A stretch of DNA of 64,000 nucleotides. It comes from Verrucomicrobiaceae bacterium. Lineage in GTDB: Bacteria > Verrucomicrobiota > Verrucomicrobiia > Verrucomicrobiales > Verrucomicrobiaceae. The translations under genes were made by a program, and so were the position numbers. Each line of letters starts with the position of its first letter. The first letter of the stretch is position 1. The stretch lies in the NCBI GenBank assembly GCA_027486585.1, contig JAIXOU010000020.1, positions 60,528 through 124,527 of the forward strand. The letters run 5' to 3'. This document shows, piece after piece, positions 26,775-35,563 of this stretch. The notes under the pieces are model-generated. The model was not told the origin of the DNA and made no database searches. It saw only the letters and a list, made by a program, of their open reading frames with translations.

Positions 26775-29413
26775 TTCTGGCGCACCTTTCTAGCTTTGAT
26801 GATAGGTGGAGAAGGCATGATTTGCTGCCTTGCAATATCGGCTTCCAAACAGGCATGCTGGCTGCGTAGCTTGGCCTCCAGCGTCTTGGCCACGGTGATG
26901 TCGGCAAAGGTGATCACCACACCCTCTATCCGATCATCCATGGTGCGGTAGGGCATGATGCGTACGCTGAACCAGCGGCCATCGGGTGCGGAGACGGGTT
27001 TCTCAGTGGAAGTTAGCGTGCGCAGCACCTCACGCACATCAGAAGCGAGTGCGGGGTCATCCAGATGAGAAACGAGATCGGTGATGGGCCTGCCGACATC
27101 TCCAGGAATGAGTTTGATGATCTTGGTCATCTGATGGGTAAAGCGCCGCACATTGAGATCACGATCCAGAAACAGCGTGGCGATGTCCGTGCTATCCAGC
27201 AGGTTTTTCATGTCATTGCTAGCGCGTGACAGTTCATCCACTTTGGCCTGCAATTCGGCATTCACGGTTTGCAGCTCTTCATTCAGGGACTGCATCTCTT
27301 CTTTGGAGGTGGTCAGCTCTTCGTTGGTCGATTGCAGTTCCTCGTTGGTGGATTGTAGCTCTTCATTAGCGCTGCGGATCTCCTCCTGTGAAGTCTGCAT
27401 TTCTTCATGCGTGGCACGGGCTTCAGCGCGCACTTGCATGATTTCCAGCTCAGATTCGTCCTTCAGCTTTTTGTTTCCATGAGTTGGCGTGATTTTAGCC
27501 GTCACCGGCGTGGCGACGTCCGTAAAGACGACCATGATCAGGCCGTGCAGTGGACCTGCATCTTCGAGCTGCTGAAGGCTCACATCCACATGCTGCGTGC
27601 CGCCATTGGTGCCGACTTTGAGGTTATGCATTATCACGGCCTCTTTTTGCCGCAGCGTTTTCTGAAAAGCGCTGGCCAGCTCATAGCGCAGACCTTCACG
27701 CGCCATGGCAAAGAGGTTCCAGTTGGCCTTACCAGCGGCGGGTTCTAGGTACTTTCCAGTGTGGCCACTGATGTAAAAGATGTCCCCCTTATCATTGGCC
27801 AGCACGGCGGGCGGCGCATAGTGCTGGAGGACTAACTGATCTGCCTGGCTTTGCAGGCTGGCGCTAGGCTTCGATGACTGGGAGACCACCGCCGAGGTGG
27901 ACCGGCCTGCGCCAAAGGATGAGGGAAACTCGACTGGCTCCTGCCGCTGTACAGGCTCGATGCGGCGGAACAGGCGTGACTTCCCACTGACGGTGGCAAA
28001 GAGGTCGGTGCTACTGCCGACAGTCTCAGCACTGCCGAGTAGAAGCAGACCCCCGGGTGTGAGGCTGAAGTGAAACAGTGGCATGAGTTTCTTTTGCACC
28101 TCAGCGGTCAGATAAATAAGCAGGTTCCGGCAGCTCAAAAGGTCCAGCTTGGTAAAGGGCGGATCCATAATCATATTCTGCGGGGCAAAGATGATCATCT
28201 CTCGGATCTCACGCCGCACGCGATAGCCGTTGTCTTCTTTGCTGAAGAAGCGCGCCAGCCGTTCGGGTGTGAGATTAGCCGTAATGTTGCAAGGGAATAA
28301 GCCGAGCCGCGCTTTGTCGATGGCATCGCGATCCAGATCTGTGGCAAAGATTTGCAAAGAATAGTTGGCCTTGGGATTGAGCTCTTCGACAGCTTCTTTG
28401 AAAATCATGGCCAGGGAATAGGCCTCCTCACCACTGGAGCAGCCGGGCACCCAGGCACGCAGGGTTTGACCCGGCACGCGAGTGGCCAGCAGCTCAGGCA
28501 GGATCTTCGTGCGTAGCTCCGCCCAGACGGCAGGATCACGGAAGAAGTTCGTCACACCGATGAGTAGTTCTTTAAACAGTAGATCCAGCTCCTGAGAGTT
28601 CTCCTGCAAATAGCGCACATAGGCGGACATCTTGGAGATCTGGTGGATGCCCATGCGCCGCTCGATCCGGCGGTAAAGAGTGTTGTGCTTGTAGAGGGAG
28701 AAGTCATTGCGCGTGTGCGCGCGCAGTAAAACGATGACTTTATCCAGCACACTCTGTGTTTTGTCCTCAAGCTCCAGTCCGCTCTCGGCGATGCGTGGCT
28801 TACGCTGAAGATAAGCGAGAATCTTCTCCGGCAACTCACCGGCTGGAGCCACGATGTCTGCCAGCCCAGCCTCAATGGCGCTACGTGGCATGGAATCAAA
28901 CTTAGCCGAGGTGGGCTCTTGCACGAGCACGAGGCCCGCTTTCTCTTTAATAGCGCGCAGCCCCAGCGTGCCGTCTGAGCCCATGCCAGAAAGGATGACG
29001 CCGATGCTGTGCTCCTGCTGATCCTCAGCCAGAGAGCGAAAGAAAAAATCTATCGGCAACCTCAACCCACGTCCCAAGCTAGGCGTCAGTAGATGCAGCA
29101 CGCCATGCAGAATGGAGAGGTCCTTGTTCGGTGGGATGATATAGACGCAGTCCGCCTGCACGGCGGTGCGGTCTTTGATCTGCATGACTTTCATGCTGGT
29201 GCAGCGTTGGAGCAGCTCTGACATGATGCCTTTATGCGTGGGCTCAAGATGCTGCACGATGACGTAGGCCATGCCGCTGGCGGGCGGCACTTGCATGAGG
29301 AGCTGCTCCAGAGCCTCCAGCCCTCCTGCTGAGGCACCGATACCAATAATGGGTAAATCCGCTTTGAGTTCTACAGCTGGACTGGTAGCTACAGGTGAAG
29401 GTTTCTTTTTCAT
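26771..29413 (-). CDS. CheB-CheR fusion with coiled coil and PAS domain
   Basis: An 880-residue protein with an N-terminal CheB methylesterase domain (GIGASAGGLEALEQLL near residue 25, SGMGSDGTLGLRAI), a CheR methyltransferase domain (about 240-480, SAM site WVPGCSSGEEAYSLAM near 321, DPPFTKLDLLSCRNLLIYL), a long heptad-rich coiled coil (about 650-720, repeated TNEELQSTNEEL) and a C-terminal PAS. Such CheB-CheR-PAS proteins usually act in signalling rather than flagellar taxis, and no methyl-accepting protein, CheA or flagellar gene is in the window. It is translationally coupled to the kinase at 24270. Confidence 0.9.
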   Translation of the reverse strand: MKKKPSPVATSPAVELKADLPIIGIGASAGGLEALEQLLMQVPPASGMAYVIVQHLEPTHKGIMSELLQRCTSMKVMQIKDRTAVQADCVYIIPPNKDLSILHGVLHLLTPSLGRGLRLPIDFFFRSLAEDQQEHSIGVILSGMGSDGTLGLRAIKEKAGLVLVQEPTSAKFDSMPRSAIEAGLADIVAPAGELPEKILAYLQRKPRIAESGLELEDKTQSVLDKVIVLLRAHTRNDFSLYKHNTLYRRIERRMGIHQISKMSAYVRYLQENSQELDLLFKELLIGVTNFFRDPAVWAELRTKILPELLATRVPGQTLRAWVPGCSSGEEAYSLAMIFKEAVEELNPKANYSLQIFATDLDRDAIDKARLGLFPCNITANLTPERLARFFSKEDNGYRVRREIREMIIFAPQNMIMDPPFTKLDLLSCRNLLIYLTAEVQKKLMPLFHFSLTPGGLLLLGSAETVGSSTDLFATVSGKSRLFRRIEPVQRQEPVEFPSSFGAGRSTSAVVSQSSKPSASLQSQADQLVLQHYAPPAVLANDKGDIFYISGHTGKYLEPAAGKANWNLFAMAREGLRYELASAFQKTLRQKEAVIMHNLKVGTNGGTQHVDVSLQQLEDAGPLHGLIMVVFTDVATPVTAKITPTHGNKKLKDESELEIMQVRAEARATHEEMQTSQEEIRSANEELQSTNEELQSTNEELTTSKEEMQSLNEELQTVNAELQAKVDELSRASNDMKNLLDSTDIATLFLDRDLNVRRFTHQMTKIIKLIPGDVGRPITDLVSHLDDPALASDVREVLRTLTSTEKPVSAPDGRWFSVRIMPYRTMDDRIEGVVITFADITVAKTLEAKLRSQHACLEADIARQQIMPSPPIIKARKVRQK

Positions 29414-29491
29414 CGAGTTACTTCCTTCACGATTTGAATCATAGAGTGACCTTGTTCCCTAGTAGAGTGAGTCACAAGACAAATCATGAAC

Positions 29492-30109
29492 TCAATGCTG
29501 CGTCTGGCTACCTCTACCTTGGCAAACCAACTCGATCAACATAGGCGCGATCTCGTTTAGCGGCAGGATAAAGTCCACATCACCCGTTTTGATGGAGGTC
29601 TCAGGCATGGAAAAGTCCTGGGACGTCGGGCGATCTTGGGCAATGACAATGCCACCGTTGTCCTTGATGATCTGCACGCCGAATGAGCCGTCTCCATCAC
29701 CGCCCGTAAGCACAACAGCGATGGCGCGTGCTTTATAAATTTCTGCCACCGAAGCAAACAATGGCTCTGCTGATGGTCGTGCAAAGTGGATCTTTTCTGC
29801 CTGTGCAGAGGACAGCCTGAGGATACCACCTTTCTGGACAGAAAGATGGTGATTCGGTGGCGCTATAAAGACACAAGCAGCAGAGAGCACATCTCCAGTT
29901 TCAGCCTGCTTCACTTGTAAAACAGTGCGACTCCCTAAAATCCCTGCGAGGAGACTTTCATGATCTGGGGATAGATGCATGACAATCGCAATGGCCGCAG
30001 GGAAGTCCAGAGGTAGGCCACCCAGAATGACCGACAAGGCTTTTAAGCCACCGGCAGAGGCAGCCATGGCGACGACCTTACTGACAGGCTTGTATTCTAT
30101 TTCATGCAT
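29492..30109 (-). CDS. Stand-alone CheB-type methylesterase domain protein
   Basis: A 205-residue protein made of a CheB catalytic domain alone, without a receiver. Ser in AASAGGLKAL (about 17), His in MHLSPDHESLL and Asp in VLTGGDGDGSFG (about 140) give the Ser-His-Asp triad. It would demethylate or deamidate glutamyl residues; the natural substrate here is unclear because no chemoreceptor gene is visible. It lies 17 bases after the response regulator gene and 78 bases before the CheB-CheR gene. Confidence 0.88.
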   Translation of the reverse strand: MHEIEYKPVSKVVAMAASAGGLKALSVILGGLPLDFPAAIAIVMHLSPDHESLLAGILGSRTVLQVKQAETGDVLSAACVFIAPPNHHLSVQKGGILRLSSAQAEKIHFARPSAEPLFASVAEIYKARAIAVVLTGGDGDGSFGVQIIKDNGGIVIAQDRPTSQDFSMPETSIKTGDVDFILPLNEIAPMLIELVCQGRGSQTQH

Positions 30110-30126
30110 TCAGGTGGAGTGTTTGA

Positions 30127-30804
30127 TTAAACGATCGTCACTTGCACACTGCTCTCGATCACACCTGTCGATATGGCGTAGCGGGTCAGGCCTGCGGTGT
30201 CATGAATGTTGAGCTTTTCCATGAGACTTTGGCGATGTTTCTCCACCGTTTTGTAACTGATGTGCAGTATGTCAGCGGTTTCTTTATTGGCCTTCCCTTC
30301 GGCGATGAGTTGCAGCACCTCCATCTCACGGGTGGTCGGTGTAGAGTTTATTTTCCCTGGAAGATCACCCCGTTCTCGAGCTTTGGCTCTTGCCTCCTTA
30401 CGGCGCTTGGAGACGGTAGGACTTAGGCTCTTTAAACCCTGATGCACTCGGCGAATGGCCTCTGGCAGAATATGGGATGCCGTTTGTTTGATCAAAAATC
30501 CATACGCACCCAGGTCCATCACTTTATTGACATAAGCGTCATCATTGTGAGCCGAAAGAATGAGAATCTTCACGTTTGGCTGCGTCAATAGGATCTGTCG
30601 CGTGGCCTCCATGCCATTGAGCAGCGGCATGGCGATATCCATGACGATGACATCAGGCCTGAGGCTACTAGCCAAAGCGACGGCCTCACGGCCATTGCTG
30701 GCCTCACCGACAATTTCAAAGTCGCTCTCCAGCTTCAACAGCGCGCGCAGGCCTTCGCGAACAATGGTGTGATCTTCGGCTAATAAAATGGTGATGGGAT
30801 TCAT
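30127..30804 (-). CDS. NarL/FixJ-type response regulator
   Basis: A 225-residue response regulator: receiver with Asp in DVIVMDIAMPLLNG (about 53) and Lys in GFLIKQTAS, then a LuxR-type helix-turn-helix (about 150-212, TTREMEVLQLIAEGKANKET, HISYKTVEKHRQSLMEKL). The start is ATG 30804, overlapping the kinase stop as ATGA; ATG 30810 is also possible. Its partner is almost certainly the kinase at 30801. NarL-type regulators bind heptamer pairs, so it is one candidate reader of the 18-bp elements, without direct evidence. Confidence 0.9.
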   Translation of the reverse strand: MNPITILLAEDHTIVREGLRALLKLESDFEIVGEASNGREAVALASSLRPDVIVMDIAMPLLNGMEATRQILLTQPNVKILILSAHNDDAYVNKVMDLGAYGFLIKQTASHILPEAIRRVHQGLKSLSPTVSKRRKEARAKARERGDLPGKINSTPTTREMEVLQLIAEGKANKETADILHISYKTVEKHRQSLMEKLNIHDTAGLTRYAISTGVIESSVQVTIV

Positions 30805-31997
30805 GGACATTGGAATGAGGTGGAACAAGGGTTTAAATCAGGCTGAAGCATGTCGTCACTATTGGAAGCGGGGATCTCGACGCGCAGAGTGGTGGGTTTT
30901 CCCAACCCTGACTCAATGCAGAAGGTGCCGCCGATCATTTCTACACGCTCCCTCATACCCAGAAGTCCGAGGCGGTTAGTCTTTTTCGCCGTGGATGTGC
31001 CTGCAACTTCAAAGCCATGACCATCATCCATAATCTCCATGCGAATGATGCCATCATAGTTTTGGATGCTCACATCGGCGCGGCTAGCTTTGGCATGACG
31101 AGCCACATTGGTCAGAGCTTCCTGCACGATTCGATAAAGAGCGGTACGGCGGTCGCTATCACATAGCTCAATGTCGGCAAAGGCTTTGAGGCTGACACGC
31201 ACGCCTGTATCCTCTGTGTATGTTTTCATGTAGGCCAATAGAGCGGGAATGAGACCCAAGTCATCCAATACCGAGGGCCTTAACTCACGAGCAAAGCGAT
31301 GCACAATGTCCACGGACTTCTCCACGAGTCTCTGGGTGACAGCGATCTTTTCATGCAGCTCTTGAGTGTTAGTGGTGGACTCTACTTTCAGCGCAGCAAG
31401 GCGTACGTTGATGCTTGTCAGTGTTTGAGCAATGACGTCATGCAACTCACGACTGATCTTCCTGCGTTCCTCCTCTTGTGCGGTCAAAAGCTGGTGAGAG
31501 AGCTCACGCAGCTCTTCTTGCATTTGGCGTGATTTTTCCAGCAGTTTGTTAGTCGTCGCTTGACTCTCTCTGAGACATTGCTCGACAGCCTGCCGCTGGT
31601 TAATTTCCTGCTTCAGCTCTTCCACAGATACAGCCAATTCAAGCGTTCGCTCACTCAAATCTTTGACGACTTGGCTAAGGCGAATATTGGCCTCTCGTGC
31701 ACCACGGTGTGTCTGCTCAATGGGTGTGATAGCCTCTGCAAAAAAAAGACCTGCCCGCCCCATCATGCTGTTGCTCGTAGTCGCCGAATAGCTAGGCAGC
31801 ACCAGGGATATCAGCGCGATTTCATGGATACGCGCAAGATCCAGCGTCTCCTGCCCCATGGAGATGGCTTGGCTGCCCAGCTCACGAGCAGAGTTCATGC
31901 AGGCACCGACACCTTGATTTAGGTAAGTCTTCAGGGCGCTATGATAGAGCCGTGACAACTCCACTCGCTTATCGTTGTTTGGCGGTGTCAAATTCAC
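30801..31997 (-). CDS. HisKA_3 sensor histidine kinase with RsbRD-N-like N-terminal region
   Basis: A 398-residue soluble kinase from a GTG at 31997, which overlaps the upstream gene by about 28 bases; a GTG at 31964 is an alternative. The N-terminal half (RVELSRLYHSALKTYL, QGVGACMNSARELGSQAI) resembles the RsbRD-N-like helical domain of the upstream paralog. Then come a coiled coil, HisKA_3 with His in ISRELHDVIAQTLTSI (about 180) and an HATPase domain (ALTNVARHAKASRADVSI, RLGLLGMRERVEMIG). No membrane segments. It is coupled to the NarL-type regulator. Confidence 0.88.
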   Translation of the reverse strand: MNLTPPNNDKRVELSRLYHSALKTYLNQGVGACMNSARELGSQAISMGQETLDLARIHEIALISLVLPSYSATTSNSMMGRAGLFFAEAITPIEQTHRGAREANIRLSQVVKDLSERTLELAVSVEELKQEINQRQAVEQCLRESQATTNKLLEKSRQMQEELRELSHQLLTAQEEERRKISRELHDVIAQTLTSINVRLAALKVESTTNTQELHEKIAVTQRLVEKSVDIVHRFARELRPSVLDDLGLIPALLAYMKTYTEDTGVRVSLKAFADIELCDSDRRTALYRIVQEALTNVARHAKASRADVSIQNYDGIIRMEIMDDGHGFEVAGTSTAKKTNRLGLLGMRERVEMIGGTFCIESGLGKPTTLRVEIPASNSDDMLQPDLNPCSTSFQCP

Positions 31998-32691
31998 GCG
32001 TGAATGAGTTGATGGTTTTTGCCGACTTCTCCACCAGCCGCTGAATGGTGGAGATTTCTTTGCTGTGGCTTGCCTCACTATTCGAAGTGGCTTTGCTAAG
32101 TGCGAGCAGTCGCACATGAATGCCCAGCATCGTCTGGGCGATCTCGTCATTGAGCTGCAAACTCATTTGCCAGCGCTCGTCCTCATTCACAGATAAAATC
32201 TTGCGCACTACTTGCTGCAAATGCCTTTCCAAGATGCGGGACTCTTTCAGTAGCCGTCTGGAAACTTCAGCACCGGCCTCTAACGCAGTTTCAGCTTTCT
32301 TGCGGTCTTGGATGCCTTTTTGTAACTCGCGATTCGAGTCCGCCAGATCCAGCGTAAGCCGCCCCAAGGTGGTGTGCAGCTGATTCAAGTCCGCGTTGGC
32401 CGCCACGGCAGCCTGATGCGTTTCTTCAATGGCTGTAAGTGTCTCTGTAAAGAATACGGCAGCATTCGCGGCTAAATCTTTGCGCGCATTCATGCCGAGG
32501 TCCGATTTCAACAGGGAAGCCAGCGCCTCCTCATGAATAGTAGCGACATCGAGCGTCTCAAGCTTCAAATAAACAGCCTGACAGCCAAGTTCATGAGCTT
32601 CATGCATGCTTGCTGCTTCCCCTTTCTGTAAGTGAATACGTAAAGCTGCCAGATACCTCTCTGACAGCTCTTGGATGGTGGTGGGGTTCAT
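31969..32691 (-). CDS. Pseudo-histidine kinase: sensor and DHp-like region without ATPase domain
   Basis: A 240-residue paralog of the next gene's N-terminal region: LSERYLAALRIHLQKGEAAS, HELGCQAVYLKLETLD, then a coiled coil and a DHp-like helix MSLQLNDEIAQTMLGIHVRL. The HisKA_3 phospho-acceptor His is replaced by Asn (QLNDE against ELHDV in the paralog), and the protein stops before any HATPase domain. It cannot autophosphorylate in the usual way, but could dimerise with the active kinase and regulate it. The gene ends inside the start of the kinase gene, so the two are tightly coupled. Confidence 0.8.
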   Translation of the reverse strand: MNPTTIQELSERYLAALRIHLQKGEAASMHEAHELGCQAVYLKLETLDVATIHEEALASLLKSDLGMNARKDLAANAAVFFTETLTAIEETHQAAVAANADLNQLHTTLGRLTLDLADSNRELQKGIQDRKKAETALEAGAEVSRRLLKESRILERHLQQVVRKILSVNEDERWQMSLQLNDEIAQTMLGIHVRLLALSKATSNSEASHSKEISTIQRLVEKSAKTINSFTREFDTAKQR

Positions 32692-32742
32692 GATCAGTGA
32701 CTCAAGTCTCTCCCATTATCAAAGCTTCGTGACTTTGAGGCT

Positions 32743-32760
32743 ATGGGGTGAAATCCTACC
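32743..32760 (-). promoter_or_regulatory. 18-bp stress element copy 8
   Basis: On the minus strand GGTAGGA-TTTC-ACCCCAT, 51 bases before the pseudo-kinase ATG. It lies back to back with copy 9. Confidence 0.6.
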
Positions 32761-32765
32761 TTGAA

Positions 32766-32783
32766 TTGGGGACATCACCCCAT
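32766..32783 (+). promoter_or_regulatory. 18-bp stress element copy 9
   Basis: TTGGGGA-CATC-ACCCCAT, 40 bases before the lipoprotein ATG at 32824. Five bases separate it from copy 8, forming a divergent pair. Confidence 0.6.
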
Positions 32784-32823
32784 AGTAGCATGACATGGGC
32801 AGAGACATCGTGAATTTCAAACT

Positions 32824-33141
32824 ATGAAAACCATCCCATACATCCTACTTCCAATCACCGCCCTTATCATGACAGCCTTGCTTTTGGCAGCCTGTGATGA
32901 ACGCAAAGCCTCCATCAATGCTCAGGCTGAAGCTAAGAAAGAAATCATCAACCAGGAAAAGGTAGCCGTCGATCAGGCCGCAGAACAGGCCAAGAAACGG
33001 ACGGACACAGTCGCAGCCATGGACAAAGCCAACATCGACGCCAGCAATTCGGCCGAACAAGCGGACCTAGATGCAGAAAAGAAGAAAGCCGACGCTGCAG
33101 CTATCGCTGAGAAAGCTCGGCTAGATGCTCTTCGGAAGTGA
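32824..33141 (+). CDS. Small alanine/lysine-rich lipoprotein
   Basis: A 105-residue protein: signal peptide with lipobox LLAAC (Cys at about 24), then a charged helical region rich in Ala, Lys, Asp and Glu (KKEIINQEKVAVDQAAEQ, NIDASNSAEQADLDAEKK). It resembles coiled-coil envelope lipoproteins but matches no family I know. Its 3' end overlaps the convergent kinase gene by 41 bases. Confidence 0.75.
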   Translation: MKTIPYILLPITALIMTALLLAACDERKASINAQAEAKKEIINQEKVAVDQAAEQAKKRTDTVAAMDKANIDASNSAEQADLDAEKKKADAAAIAEKARLDALRK

Positions 33142-35557
33142 ATAGCCGCTGAATGGCCTCGACGAGCTGCGGTATTTTGACCGGCTTTACCAGATGCTCG
33201 GAGAAGCCTGCGGCTAGACTTTGACGCACGTCTCCTTCCATGCCATAGCCACTCATTGCAAGCCCGGGCAGCGGCTGAATTGCCTGTATCCGCATCATCA
33301 GCTCGTAACCACTGGCATCAGGCAGGCCGAGGTCGCTAATGAGCAGATCAAAGGTTTCCGTTTCTGCTAGAGCCAGTGCGCTGGCCACATCGCAGGCCGT
33401 GGTGACGGAAAAACCATCTTGAGAGAGGAGCAGTTTCAGAGCTCTAGCAGTGTCTGCGTGATCCTCGACGATGAGTAAGCGCAGACCCGTTGGCACGGCT
33501 TTTTCCACGGGTCCGGGACTGTCAGATGTCAGATTTTCCTGCTCCATGCTTGGCACTTCAATCATGAAGCTAGCACCCCGGCCAGTGCCTCCGCTCTGCG
33601 CGCGGATGGTGCCGCCGTGTAGTTCGATCAAAGCTTTTGATATGGCAAGTCCGAGGCCGAGCCCACCAAACTGCCGAGTAATGTGGAAGTCTCCCTGCTC
33701 AAAGGCATCAAAGATACGCGGAAGCACCTCTGGTGTGATGCCGACACCATTGTCCGTGATGCAGACTTCGACACGTGTCGGCGAGTGACGCAGACTCGTG
33801 ATATGGATCTTGCCTTTTCTCGGAGTGAATTTCACCGCGTTCTTCAGCACGTTCCAGATCACTTGTTCAAAGCGGGCTGGGTCTGCATGGATGAATCCTG
33901 CTTCAGGACAAAGGTCGAGCGTTAGCAGGACTTCCTGTCCGACGATTTGTGGCATGCAAAGAGAACACACATGCTCCACCGCACTATTGAGATCAAGCTG
34001 TTCAATATGCAGCTCCAGCTTCCCACTGGCGATGCGACTGACGTCTAAAAGATCGTCGATGAGCTTCGTCTCCATCTCAATATTCCGACGGATCATGGTC
34101 ATTTCCTCCCGCACAGCGGGGCGTAGTTCTGAATCATGCTCCAGAGCGGACACAGTCAGCAGTACAGGCGTGAGCGGGGTGCGAAGCTCGTGGCTGAGAA
34201 TGGCGAGGAAGCGGTCCTTGCTGCGGTTCGCGGACTCGGCAGCTTCCTTGGCTTCCCTTAATTTTTGGGCGACTAGTTTGCGCTCAGTGACATCAAGATT
34301 GCTGCCGACCATCCATTCCGTTTTACCATCGAGATTGGTGCGCGCCATTTCGATGGCGGTAACCGTGCAGGTTTGTCCGTCATCCGCACGCACGATGCGG
34401 AATTCACGGCTGCTTTGTCCCTGCCTCCGCAGTGTGTCCTGCAACACTTTTTCCTGATGCGCCAGATCCTCTGGCAATACAGCACGGCTCCACGTTTCAT
34501 AAGGAACGATACCGTCTGCCGTCGGCGGCACACCATAGAGTCGGAACATCTGCGCATCCCAACGGATCCTGTTGGTCAGGATGTTCCATTCCCAAATACC
34601 GACGCCCGTGGACTCAGTTGCAAGGCGCATGCGCTCTTGACCGGCCCGCATTGCCGCCTCAGCCTTTTTGCGTTCTGTGATTTCGCGCTGGATGGAAACC
34701 CAGTGGGAAAGCACTCCGTCCGTATCTGAGACTGGCAGGATTTCAAACTCGACCTCAATCTCTGCACCGTCCTTCCGATAGTCAGTAACCTCCACCTTTA
34801 CGGGTTCCCCGTTTTGCAGTGCAGCTCGGATCTTGTCACGCACGAGGCGGCTCGTCTTGGGTCCGTGAAGAAAGCGCGGAGATCTGCCAATGGACTCCGC
34901 TGCCGTGTAGCCAGTCATCTGCGTAAAGGCTGGGTTCACATAGGCAATGCGCGGCCCCGGCTCATCCAAAGGCGCAGCCTCAGCGATCATGACCACATCA
35001 TGCATCGTTGTGATCACCTTTTCAAACAGCCTCAGCCGCTCCTCTGCGACCTTTTCAGGAGTGACGTCATACGTCGCGAGAATGGCACGCATCGGACGCC
35101 GAGCGCTACCTTCACCGTCAAAGAACACCTGCTTGCGCACCCGCAACCAGCGAACCTCACCGGTCTGCAACACGACTCGATGATCCATCTTAAACCAGCC
35201 CTCACCCGTTGGGTCTAGTGAGGCGGCGATGAGTGGCATCAGCTCTGCTCGATCATCTGGATGAAAGGTCGCGTGAACCTGCGCACGTGAAACCACCGCC
35301 GCGCTTTCTCCCAGTCCGAACTGCCGAGCCGACTCAGCTGAGAGATGAGTCAGCCCAGTATAATAGTCCACATCAGCCAGTGCTAATCCCGCCACTCGAA
35401 TGCCCAAATCCAGCCGCTCTTGGCTCTGAGTTCTTACCGCCTTTAGTTCAGCAGCGGCTATCCCGTGTGCCTGTCGATTTCTGCGTAGCAGCCAGATGAA
35501 AGCGCCGCACAAGCCCACGCCCAAGACAACAGAATTAAAGAAAGAATTTGCCATCAT
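33101..35557 (-). CDS. Membrane-anchored hybrid histidine kinase with LOV-like PAS lacking the cysteine
   Basis: An 818-residue kinase with one N-terminal membrane helix (FFNSVVLGVGLCGAFIWLLR), three PAS domains (about 50-165, 175-295, 305-425), HisKA with His in AILSHELRTPLTP (about 456), HATPase (NVLKNAVKFTPRKG, GLGLGLAISKALIELHGG) and a receiver with Asp in LLISDLGLPD (about 741). The second PAS has the LOV-type motif as GRSPRFLHGPKT, with Ser-Pro where photoreceptors have Asn-Cys, so light sensing through a flavin adduct is not expected. It lies six bases downstream of the DHp-like gene and ends inside the convergent lipoprotein gene. Confidence 0.9.
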   Translation of the reverse strand: MMANSFFNSVVLGVGLCGAFIWLLRRNRQAHGIAAAELKAVRTQSQERLDLGIRVAGLALADVDYYTGLTHLSAESARQFGLGESAAVVSRAQVHATFHPDDRAELMPLIAASLDPTGEGWFKMDHRVVLQTGEVRWLRVRKQVFFDGEGSARRPMRAILATYDVTPEKVAEERLRLFEKVITTMHDVVMIAEAAPLDEPGPRIAYVNPAFTQMTGYTAAESIGRSPRFLHGPKTSRLVRDKIRAALQNGEPVKVEVTDYRKDGAEIEVEFEILPVSDTDGVLSHWVSIQREITERKKAEAAMRAGQERMRLATESTGVGIWEWNILTNRIRWDAQMFRLYGVPPTADGIVPYETWSRAVLPEDLAHQEKVLQDTLRRQGQSSREFRIVRADDGQTCTVTAIEMARTNLDGKTEWMVGSNLDVTERKLVAQKLREAKEAAESANRSKDRFLAILSHELRTPLTPVLLTVSALEHDSELRPAVREEMTMIRRNIEMETKLIDDLLDVSRIASGKLELHIEQLDLNSAVEHVCSLCMPQIVGQEVLLTLDLCPEAGFIHADPARFEQVIWNVLKNAVKFTPRKGKIHITSLRHSPTRVEVCITDNGVGITPEVLPRIFDAFEQGDFHITRQFGGLGLGLAISKALIELHGGTIRAQSGGTGRGASFMIEVPSMEQENLTSDSPGPVEKAVPTGLRLLIVEDHADTARALKLLLSQDGFSVTTACDVASALALAETETFDLLISDLGLPDASGYELMMRIQAIQPLPGLAMSGYGMEGDVRQSLAAGFSEHLVKPVKIPQLVEAIQRLFTSEEHLAELSQR

Positions 35558-35563
35558 AGAAGG

